DNA from: Cristatella mucedo
Taxonomy: Eukaryota; Bryozoa; Phylactolaemata; Cristatellidae
DNA: 64,000 bases
Assembly: GCA_009760855.2 (NCBI GenBank)
Contig: WPIO01000015.1
Location: 3,732,001 to 3,796,000, forward strand
Reading direction: 5' to 3'
The first letter of the stretch is position 1; each line of letters starts with the position of its first letter. The notes under the pieces were generated by a model, which was not told the DNA's origin, did not search any database, and saw only the letters and a list, made by a program, of their open reading frames with translations. Of the stretch, positions 13,885 through 24,497 are shown in pieces. Both the position numbers and the translations under genes were made by a program.

Positions 13885-14215
13885 GGCGTATTGACTTCAA
13901 GGTCAATGTCACTCGAAGTTACTAACAAACCTCAATTTTTTGGAGACTGTGCCTTTTAGTTTTTATTGTCCCAAAGCACGGAACTCACTCCTGAATGACG
14001 TCCGACATCCCCTGATTTGAGAGCATTTAAAAAGAATCCAAAGACACGCTTGTTCCTCTCAGCAGTGTTCTTGTGAATCATCATTTGTTTACTTATGGCT
14101 GATGGCACTGTGCATGCTATCACTAACCGTATGTACAGTGCCTAGTAAGAGATTTAGTTCTCCGAGGATGCTATGTAAATGTTTTCTTATTAACATTAAT
14201 ATCATTTTACTTATC
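13885..14215 (+). mobile_element. L2 LINE 3' fragment
   Basis: Matches the L2 C-terminal codons ('gtattgacttcaaggt', 'ggagactgtgccttttag') and the terminal segment 'cctagtaagagatttagttc'. The 3' UTR is shortened. Confidence 0.6.
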
Positions 14216-14611
14216 ACACACATGACAGTGAGTCAGCTGTGCGGTGAGCTTCAGAGTGACGTTTACTCTATGGATGGTACTGCACGCAGCAGCAGCTCTC
14301 TTTTGGCATGGACTACAAACTGGGAAACGTTCAACACGGACTTATTATAACAAGGTATGGGTTTTTATTTATTAATGTATTTTATTTATTTATTTAAACG
14401 AGGTACGAGTATGCTCTTTATTGCAGCCATGGTCGGCTACCGATGGCACTTATTCCTGTGCGTTGGCAGTGTGAGTGACTAGCTAGCCATGCTTTGAGGT
14501 GCCAGCTATACGACTATTTTCTTTTGAAAGTGGAAGAACTAGCACCGTTATTTGCACTGCACTGGCTCAGGACTTTAGTGTAGTAACTGCTTCACAGCGT
14601 GTTTTTAGTAA

Positions 14612-14848
14612 CCCAGAGAAAGATTGGCTAGGGCCCTCCAATGTCCAGAAAAGCATTTTGGTTTCCTTGCCCTCACGTCGTCTGCTGTCATACAGCAGAC
14701 GACGTGGAGGCTCGGCATTTTCAAATCTGCTGATACGATCTGGAAGGGGCTCAACGATCTTGCTGTGCAATACCCGAGACTCGAACAGGCCGAAGAAAAT
14801 CTGCTGAGTGATCAAGTGCTGACCAATTGCCTTCGTATTTTTGTGTAG
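14612..14848 (+). CDS. Unidentified coding-like fragment
   Basis: An open frame of about 79 codons ending at TAG 14,846-14,848 has protein-like composition with helical, acidic stretches ('WKGLNDLAVQYPRLEQAEEN'). It matches neither the L2 protein nor the SINEs. An acceptor-like 'acccag' precedes it. A second protein-like frame lies just upstream at about 14,500-14,576 in another phase, so this may be a decayed gene or two exons of an unknown gene. I do not recognise the family. A strong hairpin (14,671-14,709) lies inside it. Confidence 0.25.
   Translation, partial: PRERLARALQCPEKHFGFLALTSSAVIQQTTWRLGIFKSADTIWKGLNDLAVQYPRLEQAEENLLSDQVLTNCLRIFV
14671..14709. repeat. Near-perfect hairpin, 18-bp arms
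   Basis: CACGTCGTCTGCTGT at 14,674-14,688 is followed by a 3-nt spacer (CAT) and its exact reverse complement at 14,692-14,706. Allowing one bulged base the arms extend to 18 bp. Confidence 0.9.
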
Positions 14849-14964
14849 CTTACTATCCAGTTAAGGTGAAGACACTGATCCGGCTGGTGGAGTAGATCAA
14901 TAATGGTGGTCATGGCGCGAGTACAGGAAAGTGGCAGCTGCATGCTGCCGATGCCCCAAGCAGT

Positions 14965-15060
14965 TAAATAATAATAATAATAATGATGCACTTGATAAAG
15001 CGCCCTCAGAGAACTCAATCTCTTTCTAGGCGCTTTACATTTGCTGAAGAGTATTTTTGT
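14965..15060 (-). mobile_element. L2 LINE terminal tail, inverted
   Basis: (AAT)n followed by 'gcacttgataaagcgccctc' and 'ctctttctaggcgctttaca', the exact complement of the L2 3' terminus. Only the tail is present. Confidence 0.75.
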
Positions 15061-16084
15061 GGTCATTAGGCTTTTCTTTTACATCTCTACTATAGATTGT
15101 ATGCCTTTTTCATTTCCTTACAGCTTCCTTGCATATTTCAGGAGCTGTCCGTAAAATCTGGGTGTTGTAACGCAGCTCTACTATGAATCGATTGGCACCG
15201 AACTGCCAGTGAGTGTGCAGCTCACTGAGAGCGGCGGCTCAGCGAGTGCTTCGGCTCGGGCTCGCCCTTATTCGCCACATCTTATTTTCGTATGTAGGAG
15301 TCGGAGAACAGAGACGTGTAGCTCAACGTCAAGTCGGGAGTAAAAATTAAATTTTGGCAAAATGAAGATTTAAAAGAATATGAATAAGGTATTGAAAGAT
15401 GGTCGAAAACTCTTAACTCATTAATTTTTGTACCCTCTATTTTCAGAGATCGTGAGTAGATTTTGGGTTTCTATCAGATTAGGCCCCCTTGATAATTATG
15501 TAGCATGAACCTAACAAATCGTGATCGACTTATCCTTTGCGGTCTAGGGGTAATTTCATTTAGCACAAAAATATTTTGGTTGACACGCCAAAAAAAGTTC
15601 CCCGAGCCGCCCTCCGAAAAAATGCTGCTGCATCAACGGCTTAACCTCTTTAAAGCCAGAAGATTAATCGATCATGAAGCTTGACGGGTTGCTTTAGCAA
15701 TAGACATTAGAAGCGGATGGCTAGTGTAGTACATAAATATATGTCTCATGCCGATTTGTAGAATTGATCTTGCCTGCTGTAGAAAATGTATTGAGGAAGT
15801 GAGTAGCATTGCAGAAATTGGTCATGGACCACAGGAATATAAGAAGTAGCATTATATATCCATTATATTCATTATATATATCCAGCATATATATTCATGG
15901 ACCACAGGAATATAACTGCCAGAAGTAGCATTAGTTCTGGCATAGTCGGCATAGCTGTGCAGAAATTGTGGCTAGGGGTTTAATAGACGTTGGCATCCTG
16001 CTGAAGAAGAAAGTTTCTGTCGTGTCTAACGTGCACATTTCTTACGAATCCTCTCACAAGGCTTGCAAGACTAGACGGTTTGGG
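15061..16084. other. No gene confirmed
   Basis: A strong acceptor-like sequence ('tttttcatttccttacag' ending at about 15,122) and a donor-like CCA|GTGAGT near 15,212 are present, but no open frame links them. The rest is AT-rich with a short duplicated 'ggaccacaggaatata' (about 15,827 and 15,899). Confidence 0.4.
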
Positions 16085-16178
16085 AAGGCATCAGCAAATG
16101 TAAAGCGCCTAGAAAGAGATTGAGTTCTCCGAGGGCGCTTTATCAAGTGCATTATTATTATTATTATTATTATTATTA
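16085..16178 (+). mobile_element. L2 LINE terminal tail
   Basis: 'agcaaatgtaaagcgcctag', 'agattgagttctccgaggg' and (ATT)n. It is a near-consensus tail with nothing of the protein region. Confidence 0.75.
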
Positions 16179-16196
16179 GCTTTATGTCATGGCCAG

Positions 16197-16361
16197 CTTG
16201 ATGTATGCCTGCTTGAACTGCTCAGCATCGAGGATACTATTGCAGCCAAATTGGCGGCGTGCTGCTTGATTGTGCAGCAGCAGCTTAAGAAGGGGCAGAA
16301 GCAGCAGGAGGAGGAGCGAAGAATCGTGTTCAGCATTTCAGGAAGCCGGCCTGTCCATCTT
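16197..16361 (+). CDS. Possible 5' exon, coiled-coil-like
   Basis: An open frame closed by TAG at 16,362 translates to leucine-rich and then Gln/Lys/Glu-rich sequence ('LLELLSIEDTIAAKLAACC', then 'QQQLKKGQKQQEEERR'), which looks like a short coiled coil. It is preceded by a 'ggccag' acceptor-like site directly after an L2 tail. Only weak donors are visible (GT at 16,327 or 16,353), so membership in the downstream gene is unproven. No family recognised. Confidence 0.25.
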
Positions 16362-16440
16362 TAGGACAAACGATTCCAATCTGGTCAGAACAGCAGTACA
16401 GTTCGCTCCGAGTGCTACAATATAGCCTACACTTTGTCAG

Positions 16441-16475
16441 CGATTGGATGAGAGCTACAAACTCGATGGACTCAG
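16441..16475 (+). CDS. Candidate micro-exon (5' cluster, exon A)
   Basis: 35 nt between 'actttgtcag' (acceptor) and G|GTATGT (donor), phase 0 to 2, encoding RLDESYKLDGL plus two bases of the next codon. It joins in frame to the exon at 16,713. Short length makes it uncertain; support comes from the matching phases of the next two candidates. Confidence 0.35.
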
Positions 16476-16712
16476 GTATGTGCACGATGGTGCTGCTGGC
16501 ACGTGCATCAAGAACGCCTCATTGTCCAATTCTTAATGGGAGCCTTTGTGAAGGCTGCACATACTGGAGCACAACGTGACAGCGAAAGCAGCGACTTTTG
16601 GCAGGCAAGCTGCACAGCAGCGAGGCTTCGTCACGCTCCTGCTGCCCGGCAGCAGGATTGGGCAAAGAGCGGGCTTTTTATGAAAACATTTTTATTGAAG
16701 TGGCTCCTCTAG

Positions 16713-16775
16713 GAGGCAATCAAGTATAGCTGAATGGCTGATGGATGATCACGGTCATGGCTGGTCTTCAATTCG
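16713..16775 (+). CDS. Candidate exon (5' cluster, exon B)
   Basis: Bounded by 'ggctcctctag' (acceptor with pyrimidine tract) and CG|GTAAGA (strong donor). In phase 2 it reads RQSSIAEWLMDDHGHGWSSI with no stop; the other two frames contain stops. Phase 2 in and 2 out matches its neighbours. No family recognised. Confidence 0.4.
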
Positions 16776-16854
16776 GTAAGAAGCCGATACTGGAACGGTC
16801 TGTTTGTTATTCGGCTACTCATATATTAATGGCATCCCATTTGCATCTTTATAG

Positions 16855-16894
16855 TTGCATAGTAGGCTGCCGAAATAGGAACGACCTTGACCCT
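16855..16894 (+). CDS. Candidate exon (5' cluster, exon C)
   Basis: Preceded by an excellent acceptor ('catttgcatctttatag'). In phase 2 it reads CIVGCRNRNDLDP. A weak donor (CCT|GTGCTC) would give a 60-nt intron with a CTGAAT branch-like site before the next exon; without it the frame stops at TGA 16,928-16,930, which would make this a terminal exon of a short transcript. Confidence 0.3.
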
Positions 16895-16954
16895 GTGCTC
16901 GGCCACAGGGGCAATTGTCGAAACTGCTGAATGGATCTATTGTTCTCCTTATAG

Positions 16955-17201
16955 ATTGTTGCAATCCTTGTGTCCAAGCGTATCTGCCTGGCTGCTACCA
17001 GCAAGCGATGGCTAGCAACTGAGGCTTTTGACCCGAGGCAACGCCAGAGACAGACATACCGAGGGAGCTATCCCGTTTGGACTCATGGCTCTTCCCCTGC
17101 TACCTTGACTGCCAAGCCGACTGCCACAGTGCCAATCGATCATGCTGCCATAACCTCAACTGGTGTCACTTGCAGTGATGACTGCTGGCCAAGACTGTCG
17201 G
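16955..17201 (+). CDS. Candidate exon (5' cluster, exon D)
   Basis: Strong acceptor 'tgttctccttatag' and strong donor G|GTAAGA, phase 0 to 1. The 82-codon frame starts IVAILVSKRICLAATSKRW and becomes Thr/Ala/Pro-rich ('SSPATLTAKPTATVPIDHAA'), similar in flavour to the downstream low-complexity exons. Its phase-1 end is compatible with the phase-1 exon at 24,498, 7.3 kb downstream across L2 debris. It may be the 5' part of the large gene or a separate small gene. Confidence 0.4.
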
Positions 17202-17289
17202 GTAAGACTTTTTTTAAGACGCTCAGCGATGAAGAGCTGTCAATAAGTAACTGAGAATGCTGTCAGATCTTGGCTGCTTATCGTGTCTG

Positions 17290-17317
17290 ATGTGTGTGTG
17301 TGTGTGTGTGTGTGTGC
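17290..17317. repeat. (GT)n microsatellite
   Basis: About 14 uninterrupted GT units 90 bp after the exon D donor. Confidence 0.9.
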
Positions 17318-17877
17318 TGCATGCTTGCACCCACCCATCTAGCAGATGCTCAATGTACCTGGTTGAGCAGACTTTCTTGTAGGCTGCTCAAATTCGTGCC
17401 CGCACACTTGCAGTAAGCTGGCAGAGTGGCTTTACGGACCTTAGGACCTCAATGGACACACTTTGGCCCATGGGGATTAGGACGGCGCAGCATTGAGCAG
17501 ACTTAATTTTGCCAGACCTTTAGATCTGCTGCGATTCGTTCTCAGTCACGTAATCGTATGCTGATTTATTTTTCTTTGCGCCCCTTTTGTTGATCTCCGT
17601 GGTTAGGCAAGGCATGCACTGGGCCGTGGCTACTAGGTGATCGGTTTTTCTGCTGGAGACTGCCATCTCCTGCAGGTTGTCAGGTGTTACCAACAGCTCC
17701 TTCATGTTTCCTGTTGATCGGCAATTGATGGTATGAATGTCTGCTGTGTATCGCAACGAATCTGAAGTTGTTTACGCAGCGGTTACGCAAGAAATGGTTG
17801 CATCATCAAGCCAAAGTGATAGTCTAAAAATGAATTCCCTGCGAACCCTGCAAAATTGTATCAGTCCTTGACCCAAC
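17318..17877. other. No gene confirmed
   Basis: A minus-strand open frame at 17,520-17,756 (78 codons) has balanced composition but no supporting splice sites or motif. No repeat recognised. Confidence 0.35.
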
Positions 17878-17950
17878 CATGGTAATAATACATTTGCGTA
17901 GCACACTCAGAGAACTTAATCTCTTTCTGGCATGTTACATTTGCTGCAAA
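17878..17950 (-). mobile_element. L2 LINE terminal tail, inverted
   Basis: Complement of the L2 terminus: 'gcacactcagagaacttaat' then 'ctctttctggcatgttacat'. Confidence 0.6.
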
Positions 17951-18374
17951 GGATGCATGCAAAGCAGGGAGGTATTCATTTGTTTAAATATAATTTATTC
18001 GCATATAATCACAATAGAACTAAATTTCCAACCAGGGGCTTTGCGTATTCTACTTTTCTCGAGAATACAATCTTGTTCATCGTTAAAGGTGAGCCGAGCC
18101 AGAGCGGCATATTGGCTCCTGTCGAGCCGCCTGCTTTATTTCAGCCTGAGAGTTATCCGTGGAGCAAGGCTGTGCCAGAAGGCTAGAAGAATGTTTGTTC
18201 CATTCTGAGGTGCTTTTTCAAAACTACTAACGTCGATGGTGGGAGTATAAATTTTACCTAAATAGCGGTTACTTATTACTACAAGTGCAGATGATTTTAA
18301 TTTCGACAAAGATTTTTTGTGCTTGCACCTGATTCGTGCATTGGTTGCACTAAAAAATAGCAACTGTAAAATAC

Positions 18375-18770
18375 TAACAATAATAATAAGAAATTTGCAT
18401 AGCATCCTAAGAGAACTAAATACCTTTCTAGGTGCTTTACATGTACCTGAAAAGAAGCATTTATTAAAACATACACAATCTCCTCACAATTTCAAGCGCT
18501 ATGTGGGCACGATGCATACTAGCGGAGCAAATGCTCTGTGTGTAACAGCTGGGTTTGTAGCCTCTTTTTAGATTCCCCATAAGTCAGGTGATTTGGTGCC
18601 GTCAGTTACAAGTGAGTAAACCTGATTGGGGGAGTATCTCTGATAGTTAGAACAGAGGAGGAAATAGAAGGGAACGGAGAGTGAGTTGCAACACCTTCTA
18701 GTCAACTTGCTTCGTGATGGTGAGCCGGTGCAGGTAGATGAGAAGCAGGATTTCAAGTTTACTTACTGCG
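18375..18770 (-). mobile_element. L2 LINE 3' fragment, inverted
   Basis: (AAT)n and tail complement ('catcctaagagaactaaata'), 3' UTR, and traces of the protein end ('gtgatttggtgccgtcagtt', 'ggggagtatctctgatag', the complement of the LSDILP block). Heavily decayed. Confidence 0.6.
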
Positions 18771-19654
18771 TTATTCTGTGAGGAGCACGGCATGACAGCA
18801 TGCCGCCGGCTGTGGCTGCTCCAGGCTTTAGTGGACAATACCCGGGTCCCCATTTCAAAATACAGCGCCAAAGGAGGCCGTCATCTGTGAGACTGAGACA
18901 GGATTTTGCCTTGAGGGCAGACTGATTCCACATCTGCTGAGTGACCGGTCTACTGCTCTAATCGACTGAGCAATCAGGACTATTCTTCCGACCGCATTCA
19001 ATGCAGGGCCATGAAGCACTGGCTATACATTTCCAGTGACGTGCACGAGGTGAATCTTGGGAAACCTGAAACTAATCCATAGTGCCCACAGGGCTGACAG
19101 CAAGATGTCTTCGAACATTAGTCCGCTAGTACAAGGATGTTTCTGACTGTGCATGCAAGTAAGTTGAGCATTTTTGTTTTACACCAATCTTTCAGGCCCT
19201 AGCTGCATAGGTAGGCAGTGCACTTTGGCCTGACAGATGCAGCTTAGATGAAGGCAGACTCCTCTGTCGAGGCCCCAAAGCAACCTCTCAGATCATGGTC
19301 TATATTTTAAAACCTTTATTGGCAAAGTTATTGTGCAGCTTCTGCATCACTTCGGTGGCACATCCTAGTTTTCTGTAAGCAGAGCAAGTGACAAAACACC
19401 CATTTGTAAACACACTGCTTTAATAGGTGCCAGGTGTAGCCCTTTCTGAATGATGCCAATCTCCTAAAAAGCATGACCGGCTGTGCTACACGTTACAAAA
19501 AAGCATGACCGGCTGTGCTACACGTTACAACGAGAGAGTGGTAATCTCTTCGAGGTCTTTTACAGGAGCAGCTTGGCAAATTAAACTCCGAGACAATAAC
19601 AATAGTCACAATAGTTTTGTTGAAAGGAAGAACGTCAACTAATTCGTGATAGCG
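18771..19654. other. No gene recognised
   Basis: Contains a 31-bp near-perfect tandem duplication ('aagcatgaccggctgtgcta' repeated at about 19,470-19,530). No coding signal or known repeat seen. Confidence 0.45.
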
Positions 19655-20130
19655 CACACAGTTTCAGCCCGCTGAAGCTCATAGAGATTAGTTTCACTGA
19701 TGGAGAGAGTGCCTTGCAGAAAAGATGGTCTTTAGCTGTCTTTTAAATGTCATCGAGTCTGTGATGTCAGTCGGTAGTGAGTTAAAGCTTGGGAAGTAGG
19801 CTATCTGAAGGTACTGTCTCCGAAGGATTTGAGGTTGGTTAGAGGTATGGCTAAACTTAAAAAGAGTCAGAAGATCAAGTGGTATGCTGTGTGTAGCCTA
19901 ACGAAGTATTTCTATTGGGTAAGCCGGAGCTACAGAACGTAGGGACCTATGCTACTTGATTAGTAGCCGAAGTTTGATGGGCAGCCAGTGCTCCTGTTAT
20001 GTGAGAAGTGGTGCAATATGGCAATCGCGATAAACTGACAAAGCTACAGGGTTTTGAATAACTGATATCTTTCTGCCTTATTGCACACTTCAGGCAGAAA
20101 GACCTGCGAGAAACGAGTTGCAGAAGTCTG
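19655..20130 (-). mobile_element. L2 LINE 3' fragment, inverted
   Basis: Complement of the protein end ('ccgaaggatttgaggttggt' for NLKSFGD; 'gtgagaagtggtgcaatatg' for the HHTTSR-type block). No intact frame. Confidence 0.65.
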
Positions 20131-20804
20131 ATTGATATGTCACAAATACGTCGACCAACGTGGCTGGACCTACAAGCTCATTCATATTGCTCGTGGGCAC
20201 CAGTGGCGACCAGTTTGCTGTTTTGCTCTGCTTGCGAAATTTATTGTTTCTTATCCCTCGGTCTAGTGCACACGCTAGCACATGTTTCGAAGTGCGAGGT
20301 GCATTCGATTAACCCAGCCTTCCTACATGGATGACTAGATATGTTGCGAGTGCAGAGGCATGAGGGGGGAGGTTATCTGGTCATTTGTTATTAACGTCCC
20401 AACTGTAACACCACTGAGGCAAGTGATGCAGGCGCATGATGTATCGAGGCAGCTCCTCAAAAGACTCGCAACTCGCTGGCTGTTGACTAGTGCAAGGTGG
20501 GTCATAGATTTGCCGCTAGGCAAGCGCTTGTCTATTTTTTGGCCAACAGTCAGTGGTTGAACATGGTCAGAATTCTTCTCCTCAAATTGCCTGCTAGGCA
20601 CCCGAGATGGAACAGCATCTGACGGCTTCACCTTTCTCTAATTGCACCACGAAGTGGTTTGCGATCTAGCAAGCTCATGCATGGACAGAGTTCAGAACTT
20701 CTTGGTCTGGGTTTTCATCAATGCCGCGATTTCAACTCCCTAACGATAGGTCACTTGTAGGGCCACTACGTGAGCATGCACAGGCTCGCTGGCAGCGAGT
20801 GCAG

Positions 20805-20837
<33 letters not shown>

Positions 20838-21429
20838 GGAGCAGGGGGAGGGGAGATACGCTGGCATGTACACACAATATTACATGTGCTTGAGCACGTG
20901 CATACCATACAGATCGATCGTTTCAACATATTTATTTGCTTAGCATCAGAAGAACTTTAGAGGTTTTCTCTCCCTCCCCCTGCTTGCAGTTGATAATACT
21001 GGTGGCCTAGGTCGTGAAGTATAAGCACATACCCGCCAGGCACAGTGTGGCGCATGTTTACTTAGAGACGTGGACTGGCATGTACACAAATCAGTGCTTA
21101 AATTAAATCCCAAAATTAAAAGCTATTTTGTCTTCAAATAAGAATGGGTATATCAGATGAATGTATTGGGCTATGCAGTGCAACAAGTCTAACGATTCGG
21201 ACTGCTAAAGTCTCGGTAATCTCGAACATTTGACCCGGGCTGATTGCTAGCCCAGCATAAAAATGAGCAATCCTAAATACAATATCGGTCGTGGTTAACT
21301 CTCGCAGCTGTACTTACATCATTGCTGCAGCTATACATGCAGTTTCTGCTTTAGTCAACTTGGAGTACAAAGTAAAATTAAAGTTAGGCTGATCTAGGAG
21401 CACAATGAACATAGCAGTAGAAGAACCTT
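20131..21429. other. No gene recognised
   Basis: Unassigned DNA with a 30-bp (CA)n run at 20,805-20,834. Several 60-98-codon frames occur on both strands without splice context. Confidence 0.45.
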
Positions 21430-21540
21430 AACCAGCTGCACCTACTTGGAGTGAGATATAGCCAGATGCAGGATTTGAACCCACGACCTGGATCCTGAAG
21501 TGTGAGCATCCAACCCATGACTGGTTTTGTTTACAAGGTG
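21430..21540 (-). mobile_element. Family-B SINE head fragment
   Basis: The plus strand shows 'ggatttgaacccacgacctg', the complement of a Pol III B box in the family-B context, followed by a degraded tRNA-like head. The body is mostly missing. Confidence 0.45.
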
Positions 21541-21639
21541 CTTGGCCAAGTCTCGAGCCCTTGCAACACAGTCCTAGCGATCCTTTTGGCAATTGAGTGG
21601 GTCTTTTTTTCTAACTTTTCTGTTAAAAAGATAAATAGG

Positions 21640-22075
21640 ACCAGAGAATGTACTCTCGATGTAGAATCCCTGCCGAACTTTTTGGCCTTAATTCCTTGCT
21701 TCATCTCTCTGTTCACCTTTAAGTCTGCCACTGCTGACCACATCTTGGAAATACTCCTGTTTATTACAGCATTCGGTGGGTCTTTGTTATTCGTCCTTCG
21801 TGTGCATGAACCAGCTTACACTATGCCTGCTGCTGCTTGTGGATGTTACCACCAAACAGTGGTAATGCTTGCTATGCAGCATCTGCATAGGGCCTAGAAA
21901 GAGATTCAGTTCTCTGACGGTGCTATGCAAATTTATTGTTATTATTATTATGCTTGTTGTCACTGAGCATGCTACCGCAAAGCATTTGGTTGTGCTTCCT
22001 TTGCAGCAAATGTAAAGTGCATATACAGATATTGAGTTCTCTGAGGGCGCTATATCAAATGTATTATTATTACTA
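21640..22075 (+). mobile_element. Two L2 LINE 3' fragments in tandem
   Basis: First fragment: last protein codons ('ttacagcattcggtgggtct') and a tail ending near 21,945. A second 3' UTR piece ('gctaccgcaaagcatttggt') ends with its own tail and ATT run at about 22,070. Confidence 0.65.
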
Positions 22076-22174
22076 TCACCATCAAGAAGACTGTTAGCCT
22101 TAGATATGGACATACTTAGTGTTCCCTTTTCCTTTCGAGATGTCTAGATTTGCTGCTGCAATAGATATAAGCAA

Positions 22175-22265
22175 TTGTATTATATATATATATATATATA
22201 TATTGTATTATATATATATATATACATAATACAATATATATATATATATATACATATAATATGCG
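22175..22265. repeat. (TA)n microsatellite with TTGTATTA interruptions
   Basis: Three TA blocks separated by GTAT-type interruptions; locally self-complementary. Confidence 0.9.
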
Positions 22266-22374
22266 ATATATTTTTTACTACTATGAATGTGTCTTTTAAA
22301 ATAATGCCTTCTGGCAAGTACATGCATCCTTCAAAGAGGTCGTTGTCAGGCTGTTTTTTGAGAAGGCCACATTA

Positions 22375-23670
22375 GACCAAGAGAACTTACACAGCTCCCG
22401 AACAGCTCTTCCCTATTGATGATATTGACCACAGAGTCCGTGTTGGGCATCTATGATGTCGCCTATGCCTCGCTGGCAAGGCACTGACTTTGATTGTGTT
22501 CCCATCTGAGTTTGAAATTTGGCAGTGTTGCTTGGAACAGCCAATGGTCATCCCGAAAGCCTCGAGTATGGGATGCCCATACGATCGGTTCTTGGTGTGC
22601 TTTCTCTTTTTAACATTTATGCTCTCCTTCTGTCTTGCCGATGTAATCACCAAACTTAATCTAAGCTTTCATTTTTATGCAGACTCTTTTGTACTTGTGC
22701 TTAGATCACTTTCCCGTCCAGCATGGCGAACTCTTAACTCCCTTGCAGCGTCTATTGCTGACATTCGCACTTGAATGGCAGCAAACTTTCTCAGATTGAA
22801 TGGCGATAAGATCTTGATCATAGCAATAGCTATGGGTGAACCTAATGTTGCTCGCACATTATAAAACCTTACCTTCAAAATAGGCATGGCCAGCACATTT
22901 CCTGTACCGTCTGCACCAAGTCTGCTCTTCTTGTTCCAAAATAATCGTTCAGTAGATGGCCCCATTAGATCAACTGTAAAGTCTGCATACTTAAAGCTAC
23001 ACAAGATCGCATACATTCGGGCTTGCTTAATGAATCTCCGTCCATAACTCACTCGAAGTCATAAAGACTATGTGGATGTTACGCAGGAGAGTTTTGTATA
23101 GCGCACTCACAGCCTAAGCGGCTTTCGGGTAACAGATACCCCTGTCAAGCTGACCCTTTCATTGTTTTACATCGTGTGTAGACTCCTATATTGCTGGCCT
23201 TCCTGTCTGTGCCTGTGTCCTGTAAGATGCTTTCATTTGTTAAAAATCGCTCCATCTAGATATATCTGTCGTTAGTGTCAGAAACTGCCATACTATGCTG
23301 CATCTCACCGAGCACTACCCACACAAAACATCTGTTTGACTACACAATTTTTTCAATCACTTTGGGTCCCGTCGTACTCTCACACCAATCGGATATACTT
23401 CCTTTACAGGATCGAATTGCACTACCAGGTCTTCAGGCTCTGATCGTGTAGTATCGTGTGATCGTGATCGGTGTGGCTCTAACCAAAAATGCCTTTATTC
23501 ATATGCTCTCGAAGCCTGGCCCTCACCACCGACTAGCAGCACGTTATCCTCTGAATCGCCGACGTCTTGGGAACAATCCAGAAACCCGCCCGTTCCTCAC
23601 ATAATCAGGTTCACTTTTGTGAATCGTCCTTGGCGCTTTTATTTACGCATGCTAAAATTTTGCTTATTAT
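22375..23670 (+). mobile_element. Old L2 LINE remnants
   Basis: RT-region traces: 'agaccaagagaacttacaca' (the DQENL block), 'gatgatattgaccacagagt' (DTIDHKV, motif A decayed), and later C-terminal and 3' UTR traces up to 23,660 ('tcaggttcacttttgtgaat'). Many stops. A short block at 23,085-23,140 resembles the SINE body ('gcctaagcggctttcgggta'). Confidence 0.55.
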
Positions 23671-23838
23671 CATACTATATTTGCATATCGCCGACGGAGA
23701 CGGCCGGTCTCTTCCCCCGACTGCTGGCCTGCTCCGGTGGCACTGCCACAAAAAAGGAAACCGTCTCGAGAGTTTCAGCCGTTTCCAATCTCGCCTCCTC
23801 TGTGGCCGCCCTTCTACCTGCTTGCGAGGCTCTGCTTT

Positions 23839-23874
23839 AGCCTCGAGCAGCCCAAGCGTGTGCTGCTCGAGGCT
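23839..23874. repeat. Hairpin, 13-bp perfect arms
   Basis: AGCCTCGAGCAGC (23,839-23,851), a 10-nt loop, then its exact reverse complement GCTGCTCGAGGCT (23,862-23,874). Confidence 0.9.
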
Positions 23875-23968
23875 CGAGGCGTCTCGCGAGACGAGAGAGC
23901 TCGAGACGAGAGAGCGAGCCTCTGCACTTGACTGATGACATTCACGGATTTGCAGATGCAGCAGCGAA

Positions 23969-23995
23969 GATGCTGCAGCTCATAGCTGCAGCATC
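23969..23995. repeat. Hairpin, 12-bp perfect arms, CAT loop
   Basis: GATGCTGCAGCT, CAT, AGCTGCAGCATC. It has the same 3-nt CAT loop as the hairpin at 14.67 kb. Confidence 0.9.
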
Positions 23996-24497
23996 AAAAA
24001 GAACGGATTTGCCGACGTTCACGGAACGAGTCATCGGAAGGCACGCAGCTGCAGCAACGCAGCAGCTGCTGCGGCGGCTAGCAGCCAGCGCACTCCGGTA
24101 GCCAAGGACTCCAGCTAAAAATAGTGAGTAGTGAGGGCTTGCTCGGGCTTGGGCTTCAAAATGATGCAATGCCCAATTAGGTAGCATCTCATCGCGGCTC
24201 TCAGCGGAGGAGTCGGCTGGCGCTTGCATGACTCTAGCTTCTTGGTGTCCATGCTCCGTGCTGGCGAACAATGCCGCCGTGCAATTGCGCACATCGGCAG
24301 CTACCTTGCTGAACCGTTGCCGCGGAGTGGCCGGAGTCATCTTCTGCCGCTCTGCTGCCCAAGTGCTGCACCGTCTTTCTTTTCAGCCGCCTTGTTATTA
24401 CTGCCCTGCGCTGTCCTTTCTGCCGCATTGTCACGACCGTGCAATTATCGCCTGCAGTCAATTGAAGCTTAGTTTAGGCGCACGCGTTCCATTGTAG

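Larger units (their letters stand above)
23680..24497. promoter_or_regulatory. CpG-rich, hairpin-rich region upstream of the first solid exons
   Basis: Base composition jumps to GC/CpG-rich here after 20 kb of AT-rich repeats. It contains three strong inverted repeats (23,839-23,874; GTCTCGCGAGAC at about 23,880; 23,969-23,995) and a short open, Ala-rich frame starting at ATG 23,970. Its position just before the first supported exon makes a promoter or 5' leader plausible, but I see no clear TATA or initiator, and the 5' exon cluster at 16-17 kb argues for a start further upstream. Confidence 0.3.
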
